Shown: positions 1 to 7,778 of the stretch, piece by piece
Position numbering within the stretch: position 1 is the first letter of the stretch
Layout of the letters: every line of letters starts with the position of its first letter
Assembly: GCA_040768665.1 (NCBI GenBank)
Contig: JAXGMN010000015.1
Location: forward strand, 186,001 to 250,000
DNA length: 64,000 nt
DNA from: JABWBD01 sp040768665
GTDB taxonomy: Bacteria; Planctomycetota; Planctomycetia; Pirellulales; Thermoguttaceae
Direction of reading: 5' to 3'
The notes under the pieces: model-generated
Databases searched by the model: none
Seen by the model: only the letters and a program-made list of their open reading frames with translations
Told to the model about the DNA's origin: nothing
Position numbers and translations under genes: made by a program

Positions 1-79
1 TTTTCAGTCCATCGTCGTGGAAAACGACCAGCAACTCAGCGAGCTCATTGCCAAGCTGCGAGAGTTGTCCCAAGGCTGA
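1..79 (+). CDS. C-terminal fragment of an unidentified protein
   Basis: The window opens inside a reading frame that begins at base 2 and stops with TGA at 77-79, giving 25 residues ending in SELIAKLRELSQG. The fragment is amphipathic and probably helical. It is too short to assign to a family, and the start lies outside the window. The following 500 bases contain no intact gene on this strand. Confidence 0.4.
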   Translation, partial: FQSIVVENDQQLSELIAKLRELSQG

Positions 80-310
80 GCGGTGGCCATTTCGCCGTCG
101 AGGTCAAAGCCAGCCTTTTCGCCTGAAGGCCGCCATCGAGGAACTGCGCGGAAGCGAAGACCAACGGTGGAGGCATCGGTCAGAATCTTTGCCTTCGCCC
201 GCGCACGCCGAGCCCAGCGAGGTGGGCGACTTCCGACGCTCTCTGTGAGGACTTCTGCTGCACGGTGGACCTCGGCGATTTGGAAGCCGGCAAGCCGCTG
301 CTGGGAAGGC

Positions 311-345
311 AGAGGGATGAGGGGTGAGGTGTGAGGGATGAGGGA
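311..345. repeat. GGGATGAGG-type simple repeat
   Basis: Short imperfect tandem repeats of the GGGATGAGG / GGTGAGG type. They lie between two stretches that read like protein in different frames, and may have broken an older gene here. Confidence 0.5.
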
Positions 346-449
346 TCGAAGACCAAGTGGAGGCGCTGGCCGCCTGGTCGGACCGGATCGCCGACATGGT
401 GAGCCTACGGGAAGGCAAGGGCGTGCGGATTGAGGACCTCGAAACGTAA
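342..449 (+). pseudogene. Decayed 3' gene fragment
   Basis: An open frame runs from just after a TGA at 339-341 to TAA at 447-449. It reads like a genuine C-terminus (ALAAWSDRIADM, then GKGVRIEDLET). It has no start codon or ribosome binding site of its own. Upstream, a different frame reads DLGDLEAGKPLLG before running into the GGGATGAGG repeat and a stop at 325-327. The simplest reading is one gene broken by the repeat insertion. Family not recognised. The rest of 80-664 holds only this fragment and the palindromic repeat at 506-582. Confidence 0.35.
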
Positions 450-505
450 ACCGTGGCTGGTCAGAGACCTTCAGAAGCGTTGGTTTGAGGGTCGGGCAGC
501 CCATG

Positions 506-582
506 AAAGGGGACAGGCACCGAGCGGCAGCCGTTTTCTCGATGATTCCGACCCCAACCACGCTCCGAGCCAGTCCCCTTTT
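506..582. repeat. REP-like palindrome, copy 1
   Basis: Inverted repeat with arms AAAGGGGACAGGCACCGAGCG and CGCTCCGAGCCAGTCCCC plus TTTT. The two half-sites, GGGGACAGGCAC and GAGCCAGTCCCC, recur at 2408-2505 and, inverted, at 2560-2667. The form resembles REP/BIME elements mobilised in trans by RAYT (IS200/IS605-type tyrosine) transposases; no such transposase is in the window. Confidence 0.75.
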
Positions 583-664
583 CAACTACGTTTACAGTTT
601 GAGGCGTCATGACGGGGCTTCACCCCCGGGGCATGAATGTAGCTCCGGGCTATTTTCGTAGGAG

Positions 665-2227
665 TCAATAACTGTTCACAACCGGGGTCTCGCGCTGCGC
701 CAGGTCTCTGGCCAGGACGTAGTGGTGATAGTGCATCGCGCACTTGATCAGATACACGAAAAGCACCGTCGGATCGGGCCGGCGGCGAAACGTCTTGAGA
801 GCCTGCCGGAGATAAATCCTCCGAAGCTGTTCGTCCGGAACCTGTGTCATCAGCCGCCGGAGGAGAACGAGCGCGCGCGCCAGCGCGCAGGACTGCGCCT
901 TGATCCATGTCCACGGGTGCCGGTGCCAGTAGCGGGTTCGGCTGACCGCAAAGCGGAGCCGCGCTGCAAGAAAGAGGCTGTCCAGCCGCTCGAAGTACGC
1001 GGCCGGCTCATAGAGTTCTTGCATGAGGCGGATGTAGCCGTCGCGCAGGTCCTCGCGCGTCATCTGCTGCGGGATGATATTCGTGCCGAACTCGCGCTGG
1101 CCTTGCGTATCGAGGCGCCCCTCGGCGGCGAGGCGGGCGTAAAGCGGGGTCTTGGGGATCGCCGCAAGCATTCCGGCCATGGCGTGCAAAATGCGCGCTT
1201 CGCGGAGGAAGTCGCGGTGTGCGGCGAAGATCGAGGTGTCGTCGTGGTCGAACCCCAGGATCATGCCGCACCACACGTCCAGCCCACCGTCCTGGATCGC
1301 GTGGACCCGCTCCAGGAGCGTCTTGCCGCTGCGCACGTTCTGGAGCTTCCGCGTCTCGCGCAGCGACGCCTCGTTGGGACTTTCGATGCCGACGAATACG
1401 CAGACCACGTTCGCCTCGGTCATCCGCTCGATCAAATCCGGATCGTCGGCCAGGTCGAGCGACGCCTCGGTGAAGAATGTGAGCGGGTAGCCGTGCTTGC
1501 GCTGCCAGGCCGCGACCTCCCCCAGGAGCACCTTCATGGCCTTCTTGTTGCCGATGAGGTTGTCGTCGACAATGAAGACGGTATCGAGCCGGCAGGCGAG
1601 CAGGGCATCAAGTTCGGCGAGGATCTGGGCCGCCGTCTTGAGCCGCGGACGGCGTCCAAAGGTGACGATGATGTCGCAGAACTCGCACTGGAACGGGCAA
1701 CCTCGCGAGAACTGCACGCTGCCGAACAGGTAATGGTGCATCTTGAGCAGGTCGTAGCGCGGCAGCGGCACCTTGGTCATGTCGGTCTTGTCCGCCTGCT
1801 CGTACCGGCTCTGGTGACCGCCCTCCTGCCAATCGCGCAGAAAGCGCGGCCACGTCTCCTCCGCCTCGCCGACAAAGATGACGTCGGCCAGCCCGGCAAA
1901 GGCATCTTCCTGGACGCTCACCCACGGCCCCCCGACCACCGTAAACACTCCCCGCCGTTTCAGTTCCTCGACGATCTCCGCCATCCGGTGCTGTTGCACG
2001 CTCATGCCGGTCAGCCCTACCAGGTCGGCCCGGGACAATCGCGCGTAATCCAGCGGTTCGACATTCTCGTCGAGGAGGGTCACTCGATGCTCGCTCGGAG
2101 TCAACGCGGCCAGCAGCGGCAGGGCGGCGGTTGGCAAGTTCGCGCGCTTGCCGAAGATCGGAAGCGAGTGCTCCAGGCCCCAGAAAGAGACTTCAAACCG
2201 GGGATTGATCAAGACGATATCCGCCAT
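665..2227 (-). CDS. B12-binding radical SAM protein, DUF4070 type
   Basis: A 520-residue protein. Residues about 1-135 form a cobalamin-binding Rossmann-like domain (opens MADIVLINPRF; GLTGMSVQQH about 71-80; VVGGPW about 97-102). The radical SAM domain follows, with the iron-sulfur motif CPFQCEFC (Cys177, Cys181, Cys184: CX3CX2C). The text around it (SRGCPFQCEFCDII, then GRRPRLKT) and the C-terminal region match the DUF4070 group that includes the hopanoid C-2 methylase HpnP. Members are methyltransferases or related radical enzymes; the substrate cannot be read from sequence and no hopanoid genes are nearby. AGGAG lies 8 bases before the ATG, fixing the start. It appears to be a single-gene transcript between two repeat-rich gaps. 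Confidence 0.85.
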   Translation of the reverse strand: MADIVLINPRFEVSFWGLEHSLPIFGKRANLPTAALPLLAALTPSEHRVTLLDENVEPLDYARLSRADLVGLTGMSVQQHRMAEIVEELKRRGVFTVVGGPWVSVQEDAFAGLADVIFVGEAEETWPRFLRDWQEGGHQSRYEQADKTDMTKVPLPRYDLLKMHHYLFGSVQFSRGCPFQCEFCDIIVTFGRRPRLKTAAQILAELDALLACRLDTVFIVDDNLIGNKKAMKVLLGEVAAWQRKHGYPLTFFTEASLDLADDPDLIERMTEANVVCVFVGIESPNEASLRETRKLQNVRSGKTLLERVHAIQDGGLDVWCGMILGFDHDDTSIFAAHRDFLREARILHAMAGMLAAIPKTPLYARLAAEGRLDTQGQREFGTNIIPQQMTREDLRDGYIRLMQELYEPAAYFERLDSLFLAARLRFAVSRTRYWHRHPWTWIKAQSCALARALVLLRRLMTQVPDEQLRRIYLRQALKTFRRRPDPTVLFVYLIKCAMHYHHYVLARDLAQRETPVVNSY

Positions 2228-2407
2228 TGCGCGGCTCCTGCCTTCGAGCGTGCCGATGTTGCCGACCTGTAATCAGCGAATTGTAGAGGGGCCTTCATTG
2301 CTGACAATCGCGACTCGGCGAGGCCAGATCGGGTCAATCCAGCGGCGACAGAATGTCGCAACCTGACAGGAGAAAGCAGTTCCTCCATCCGAAGGGACCG
2401 CAGACTT

Positions 2408-2505
2408 AGAGCCTATCCCAAAACCGTGAGGCGACGGGGACAGGCACATTCTGCTCCGAAGACTTCGCAAAATGAGCCAGTCCCCGGCGGTTTGGGATAG
2501 GCTCT
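2408..2505. repeat. REP-like palindrome, copy 2
   Basis: Long imperfect palindrome: outer arms AGAGCCTATCCCAAA(A)CCG and CGGTTTGGGATAGGCTCT, inner half-sites GGGGACAGGCAC and GAGCCAGTCCCC. It lies in the 478-base gap between the radical SAM and peptidase genes, where no gene is evident. Confidence 0.8.
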
Positions 2506-2559
2506 TAAAAAGAAGGAGCGTTGGCCCCTGCCGCACGAGGCGGCAGGAGGCCCGGAGTG

Positions 2560-2667
2560 GGCTGATAAAAACGGGGACTGGCTCCGCAACATCTTGTGTG
2601 GTCGCTCTGGCTAAACCGCTATTAGTTGCGGTGCCTGTCCCCGTTTTTATCAAGTTTTTATCAGCCC
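2560..2667. mobile_element. REP-like palindrome, copy 3, between 12-bp direct repeats
   Basis: A 108-base palindromic unit opening GGCTGATAAAAACGGGGAC and closing GTCCCCGTTTTTATCA, with a partial duplication (AGTTTTTATCAGCC) at the right end. The half-sites are in opposite order to copies 1 and 2. The 12-mer AGGCCCGGAGTG occurs immediately on both sides (2548-2559 and 2668-2679), as expected for a target duplication or a duplication-associated insertion. The unit ends 38 bases past the stop codon of the minus-strand peptidase gene and could fold as a terminator in its transcript. Confidence 0.7.
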
Positions 2668-2705
2668 AGGCCCGGAGTGTGTTGCAGGGCGTGTGCGAAG
2701 GCCGC

Positions 2706-5267
2706 TCACTCGGCCTTCGCGTCCGCGGCGGCCTCCGGCCGGTCGTGGTCCAGCAGTACGGCGCGGAACAGCAGCGGAAAAGTGACCTGCGACCACGCCC
2801 GGTAGTGCGGTTGAAAACCGAACAGGTGGACCCGCCCTTTGCCGTACGCGGCCCGGAGCCAGGCATCGCGTCCCTCGATCAATTCCGGCTTCTTGATGCC
2901 GCCGGAGAGCAAGAGCCGGGTAGGCGCATAGCGAAGGAGTGTCTCCACTTCGCGAGCCTCGCGGTCGGCCTTCTTTCGCTCGTCGTCGGTCATCTTCCGC
3001 CAGGCAGCGGATCGTGAGAAGACCAGGGGCATGGAATCAGGAAGACCGGCGGCCAGCGGGCGATCCGTCGCGGCAACGCCGCGAAGCACGCTCCCGGCGC
3101 AGAAGAAATCCTTGGCGTCGGCTCCGCGCGTGACGTCGATCAGAGGCAGCTCCAATAGGTCGATCACCCAGTTGGCCGACGCATCGGTGGCGACGAGCGT
3201 TCCGCCGTCCAGCACGAACTGCTCGACGGCCACGGCTCCCTCCGGCGCCAAGCCGCCCGCGTATGGTTCCGGAAGCGTCCCCGCCTTGCGGCCTTCGTCC
3301 AGGGCGGCGGGCGACTGGCCGGGCAGGATCAGCACGTCGAGGAAATCGCGAATCTGGCCCGCTCGGAGCATTTCATTTCGGACCGTGACGTAGGGGATCT
3401 TCCACGTGTCGAACACGTAGCGCATCCAGCCTTCGGGCGCATGGGGCGTCCAGGCGGCGTAGATGCCGATCCTCGGCAAGGAAGAAACACCAGTCGCGTC
3501 TTCCGACGGTTTGGGCTTGGCGACTTTCGCACCTTTCTTGCCGTGGTCGGCCGCTTTGGACGCCAGCTCGATCAGTCCCTCTCGACCTTTGCCGGTGAGC
3601 AGTCGGGCGGTGCCGCCATTGCCGAGATGGCCGACGAGGCGGGACCAGGAGCCGCTGTCGCTGGAAGTGAGCAGGCTTCCCGTGTTCCCAACCCGGGAGT
3701 CGCCCGCAAATGCTTTGACGGCATCGGAGGCGTCTGGAACGCGCCGCAGTCTGGCCTCGATCGGCTCAACCACTTCCACGCGCCGCACACCGAGCAGGAG
3801 CGGGATCGTCCAGCCCGTCACGTCGTAGGCGGAGAAACCTTCGGGGTATCGCTGAATCTCGAAGAGGTCTTTGACGAACTCGCCGTAGGGCTGGGCTCGC
3901 CGGATCACGATCGTTCCGGCGGGATAGTCGCGGCCGTCGGCCTTCAAGGGCGCGGAGCTGACGTGGAGTTCGACTCCCGAAAGGACCAGCACTTCGGCCA
4001 ATCGCCGCACGGCGGCGGGATCGCGGTTGTCGCTGGGGATCAGCCAGGCCGAAGGTACGGAGGTTTCGCCCGCGGCGATCGCCCGTTCGGCCGCCCCGAG
4101 GCAGGCCCGCAGCCAGTAGTCGCTTTCCCGGCTGAGACTCCCGAGGAGCGAGCGCCCGAAGGCCTCCTCGTAGTCGATGATGTTTCGCATCCGCCACCAT
4201 CCTCCGGGCCAGGGGCTGGGGAAGAAATTGGACGGGCGGTATTCCCCTTCGCCGACCGGACTTTTCAGGTCGGCCTGATTGAAGAAGATCGGCGAGGCGA
4301 TGTGGACCGAGGCGGCTTCCGTCAGAAGGCCGATCATGTTGTGCCGGCGGGCAACATTGAGCGTGCTGCCGTTCCACCACAGGTCGTATGCGTTGCCGGT
4401 CGAAACGCCCTGGAGGCCTTCGCGGCACATATCGAGCATGGCCCGCCCGCCGAGGGCGTGCGTTGTGGTCACCATCACGGAATCGATGTTGGGATTGAGC
4501 GGGTCGCGGTAGGGAGGGATGAACATCCGCTCGCGCCCCGTCCCTTGCTGGTGGATATCCCAGAACACCTGCGGGAACCAGACTCGGTAGAGCTGTTCGG
4601 TCACCAGGCGGGTTTCGGATTGCGTCAGCATGAACCAGTCGCGGTTGTTGTCGTGGCCGGTATAGCGCTGGTAGAGCTCGACGAGTCCCGCGGCTTCAAA
4701 GGGAGTGCCGACGTTTTGATGATACCACTGGGCCACCTGGTCCAAACCGTCGGGATTGGCGGAGGGGAAGATCACGACGACCGTTTTTTCTCTCGCGCCG
4801 ATCCAGGGTTCCTCGTCGGAGGTTGCCAGCTTGTAGGCGAACTCCATGGCGAACTGCGGCGCGGCGGCCTCGGTGGCATGCATGGCACAGTGGATGAAAA
4901 CGATCGGCCGCCCCTCGCGAATCGCCGCTTCCTTTTCGGCGGTCGAATGGCCGCGGGGATCGGCGAGGATCGCCGCGCAGGCCTTGATCCGATCCAGACG
5001 ATCCAGGTTTTCTTCGCTGGAGACGATCGACATGAGAAAATCGCGACCCTCGGTCGTCGTGCCGATCTTCCGCGTGATCACGCGAGGGCTCTCCCGGTCG
5101 AGGCGGGTGAAGTAGCCCATGACCGCGTTCCAGTCGGGCAGCTTGAAATCGGCTCCTACCGGATAGCCCAGGTGTTTTTCGGGCGGCGTGACGGGGGCCG
5201 CAACGCCCGGCGGCAGTTTTTGAACGAGCGATAGAACCAGTAGAAGAAAGAAGACTCGGCATGCCAT
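2706..5267 (-). CDS. Secreted M14-family zinc carboxypeptidase
   Basis: An 853-residue protein with a signal peptide (MACRVFFLLLVLSLVQ, cleavage near residue 23). The M14 peptidase domain spans about residues 40-400. Zinc ligands are visible as HATE (His130, Glu133) and the later His of DIHQQG (His239). The HDNNRDWF motif (about 205-212) supplies the Asn/Arg pair that binds the substrate carboxylate. Roughly residues 590-820 resemble a class I glutamine-amidotransferase-like fold (DVLILPGQSP; GGTLVATDAS) without an obvious catalytic Cys, as in other long planctomycete and Bacteroidota M14 proteins. Expected to act outside the inner membrane on peptides or peptidoglycan-type substrates; specificity unknown. 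Confidence 0.85.
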   Translation of the reverse strand: MACRVFFLLLVLSLVQKLPPGVAAPVTPPEKHLGYPVGADFKLPDWNAVMGYFTRLDRESPRVITRKIGTTTEGRDFLMSIVSSEENLDRLDRIKACAAILADPRGHSTAEKEAAIREGRPIVFIHCAMHATEAAAPQFAMEFAYKLATSDEEPWIGAREKTVVVIFPSANPDGLDQVAQWYHQNVGTPFEAAGLVELYQRYTGHDNNRDWFMLTQSETRLVTEQLYRVWFPQVFWDIHQQGTGRERMFIPPYRDPLNPNIDSVMVTTTHALGGRAMLDMCREGLQGVSTGNAYDLWWNGSTLNVARRHNMIGLLTEAASVHIASPIFFNQADLKSPVGEGEYRPSNFFPSPWPGGWWRMRNIIDYEEAFGRSLLGSLSRESDYWLRACLGAAERAIAAGETSVPSAWLIPSDNRDPAAVRRLAEVLVLSGVELHVSSAPLKADGRDYPAGTIVIRRAQPYGEFVKDLFEIQRYPEGFSAYDVTGWTIPLLLGVRRVEVVEPIEARLRRVPDASDAVKAFAGDSRVGNTGSLLTSSDSGSWSRLVGHLGNGGTARLLTGKGREGLIELASKAADHGKKGAKVAKPKPSEDATGVSSLPRIGIYAAWTPHAPEGWMRYVFDTWKIPYVTVRNEMLRAGQIRDFLDVLILPGQSPAALDEGRKAGTLPEPYAGGLAPEGAVAVEQFVLDGGTLVATDASANWVIDLLELPLIDVTRGADAKDFFCAGSVLRGVAATDRPLAAGLPDSMPLVFSRSAAWRKMTDDERKKADREAREVETLLRYAPTRLLLSGGIKKPELIEGRDAWLRAAYGKGRVHLFGFQPHYRAWSQVTFPLLFRAVLLDHDRPEAAADAKAE

Positions 5268-5422
5268 GACAGGCTCCTCGCGGATTACTCGTTATCCCGA
5301 CCTTTGCCAGCACGATCGGCTTCCATTGTGATTGCCGGTCCGGCCGAGTCAACCCTACCAGGCCGGAGCCGTGCCGGATTGCCGCCTGGACAAGGCGCCA
5401 TCCCTGGCAGATTGGCGTGCGT

Positions 5423-7299
5423 TCACGGGGGAGCCGGCCGCCGGCGGTCGAGCCCGACGATTTCCAGCAGCTTGAGTGCGTTGGTCGTGGTCGCGACCCC
5501 CGGCCGCAGCTTGTAGTCGAACGTCATTGGCCGTTCGGCACCAGCGCCGTGGAGCGTTTCGGAGAAATGGACGCTGCGGCAAGCCGCGACGAGCGGTTCG
5601 GTCGCGGCCAGTTCCAGGTCGTGCGTCGAGACCGCGCCGATGGCTCCGCACTCCAGCAGATGCTCGAGCACGCGGACCACGGCCAGATGCCGTTCTCGTG
5701 AGTTGGTGCCCAGAAGGATTTCATCGAGCAGATACAGCAGCAAGCGGGCGTCGCGCCGGTGCGGGTCACGAGCCGAATCCACGATCTGTTTCAATCGCAT
5801 CAGTTCGGCCATGTAGAACGACACGCCATCGACGAGCGAGTCGCGGATCCGCATGCTGGTGGCCAGCACGACCGGCGGCATGACCAGGCTCTCGGCGCAG
5901 ACGGGCGCACCCGCCTGTGCGAGAACCGTGTTGAGGCCGACTGCACGCAAGAGGTGCTCTTGCCCGACATGTTCGACCCGGTAACCAGCAGGAACGAACC
6001 GGCGGGCCCGATTTCCACGTCGTTGGCGACTCGCGTGGCGTCGGGCAAAAGCGGGTGCCCCAGACCCTTCGCCTGGAAGCGATCCGCCGACTCGACGACC
6101 CGGGGCATAGCCCAGCCGGGATGATCGTGGGCAAGTCTCGCCAGCGAAGCCAGGGCTTCGAATTTCCCCAAGGCAAGGAACCAGCCTCGCACGAACCTGC
6201 CGTACCGGGTCTGCCAGGCTTCGAGCACGCTCAAGACATGGAAGTCGTACAGGAACAACAACTGCAGGGGGAGGTAGACGAAAACGAACAGAAGCGCCGA
6301 ACGGTGGACCATGGCGAGCAACGCGATCCGGTTCAACTGGCGCAAGCGAACGAGCACGCCTCCGCCGATGCCCATCGCCTCTTCCTTGAGGGCAACCAAT
6401 TCGCTGCTCGACTGCGGCATCGACTCCATGAGCTGAAAGATCCGCAGATAACGGGCCACCTCGCCGCGTCGCAAGTTTACCAGCGAGAAGATCTCGTGGA
6501 CGAAGCCTCCAAAGAGAACCGTGATGAGGACGTTCGCCAGGACCACCGCCAACAGGGCAAGGGCACTGAACTGGACCGGCACGACGCGAAACCATGGCAA
6601 GAGAAGCATCAGCAGGGCCGTTGCGGCCGCGGCCCGAATCGGCCATAGCAGCCACCGCCGAGCCGCAAGCCAGGCGGGGCCTTCCGCCCACTCGGTGAAA
6701 CGTTCGGTCGCCCTGCCGCGATCCGCCAGCAATCGCCCTTCGAGCATCAAGGTCTCGCGGAGCTCCAGGTGCGGCGCCAACTCCGCGACGGCCTGCTGTC
6801 GCCGCTCGATTTGGTCGGGCCGCACGGGCTCCAAGAGCCAGTCGCGCAGGACTCGAACTCCAACGGGGGTGACGGCCGAGCCAAGCCAGTGGAACAACGA
6901 CGCGCGGCCAAACAAGTCCAGATCGCCGGCAAGCGCCTGGTGCTGCGGCGGCACGGAGACGGACGCGTCGGGCAATCCCGCCCAATCGCGCTTCAGACGA
7001 GCGATCGCCTGCTGGTTGATTTGCCGCAGGAGACGATTGCACTCCAACCGTGCCCGGACACGTTCGTGGTAGACCACCGCCGCAAAAAAACCGGCCAGGG
7101 GAACACCGCCGCCCACAAATCCCAGCCACGTCTGCCCGTTCTTCCACGCCAGCGCGATCGCGGCCACGGCAATGGCAAACAGGGCAAACCGCACGCGCGG
7201 CATCACGCGATCGCGAGTTTTGTAGCGATCCTCCGCGGCGGCGAACTCTTCCGCGCGCCGCTGGTAAGTGATCTCGATAGGGGAACGGCTGGACTGCAC
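5423..7299 (-). pseudogene. Membrane-anchored MutS-family ATPase, frameshifted
   Basis: The restored protein is about 625 residues. The N-terminal half carries hydrophobic segments (about residues 36-75, 215-265, 325-350), then a MutS core/lever region and the MutS ATPase domain. The Walker A motif GSNMSGKST is read in the upstream frame; LLRAVGLNTVLAQAG, the Walker B-like LLLYLLDEILLGTN and STHDLELA continue in the next frame. Joining them needs one extra base: AGCACCTCTTG where AGCACCCTCTTG is expected. Membrane-bound MutS relatives of this kind occur in planctomycetes and Bacteroidota; their function is not established, and this is neither MutS1 nor MutS2 by architecture. The start is GTG at 7297-7299. 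As it stands the product would end soon after the P-loop with a nonsense tail. Confidence 0.75.
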
Positions 7300-7493
7300 C
7301 TGAGTTTCTCACGTCGGCGGCCGGAGGCGGGAGGATGTCCACGGCCTCATCATGGTCCCGCCGGGCGACGGGGTCAACGGGAGGTCGGCCGGGTTCATTG
7401 CGACGATTCAGAGCACGGCTCGCCCGACGAAAAAGGGGAGGGGTACCGCAAGCAGTAGCGGGTTAAGAGGCCCTAACATGACTGCGGTTCGTA

Positions 7494-7564
7494 AGCAGCC
7501 CGGCTGCTCTCAATCGCGCCGCGGTAACTCCGGCACGGGAGCTGATGGAAGCAGCCGGGCTGCT
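7494..7564. repeat. Paired 15-bp palindromes AGCAGCCnGGCTGCT
   Basis: AGCAGCCCGGCTGCT at 7494-7508 and AGCAGCCGGGCTGCT at 7550-7564, 41 bases apart. Each is a perfect palindrome around one central base. A third copy is at 11718-11732. Confidence 0.7.
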
Positions 7565-7696
7565 GGCAGGCTTCTAAAGGGGGTGCGGAGACACAAGGTC
7601 TGGTCGAGCCAGTCCGCTTTTCCATCACTCCAAAACACGGCCGTAGCCAATCCGGCACGGCCATTGCTTGCCTTTGCCCTGGGGCTGGGCTAGGGT

Positions 7697-7751
7697 GAAG
7701 AGAGCGGTTCTCTCTTCTTGGTGGGCTCACTTTCGGTGGCTTGGTGCCACC
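7697..7751 (+). promoter_or_regulatory. Two consecutive hairpins upstream of the toroid gene
   Basis: GAAGAGAG-CGGTT-CTCTCTTC (7697-7717) is a perfect 8-bp inverted repeat, followed by GGTGGC-TTGGT-GCCACC (7735-7751). They end 27 bases before the ATG at 7779, so they could be an operator or leader structure. No regulator is known. Confidence 0.3.
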
Positions 7752-7778
7752 TCTTGTCGGTAGTATCGAGCAAGTGTT

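Larger units (their letters stand above)
7300..7778. other. Divergent intergenic region with hairpins
   Basis: 479 bases between the start of the minus-strand MutS-like gene and the start of the plus-strand toroid gene. No coding sequence is supported. It holds two copies of a 15-base palindrome (7494-7508, 7550-7564) and two hairpins close to the downstream gene (7697-7717, 7735-7751). Both promoters should lie here, but no clear -35/-10 pair was found. Confidence 0.5.

Noticed and set aside
665..2227. Calling the radical SAM protein HpnP (hopanoid C-2 methylase)
   Set aside because: The CX3CX2C region matches the DUF4070 group, but that group has many members with other substrates and no hopanoid genes are nearby.
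722..2272. 516-codon open frame on the plus strand opposite the radical SAM gene
   Set aside because: Translation is Arg/His/Pro-rich with no family signature; it mirrors a strongly conserved gene on the other strand and arises from high GC content.
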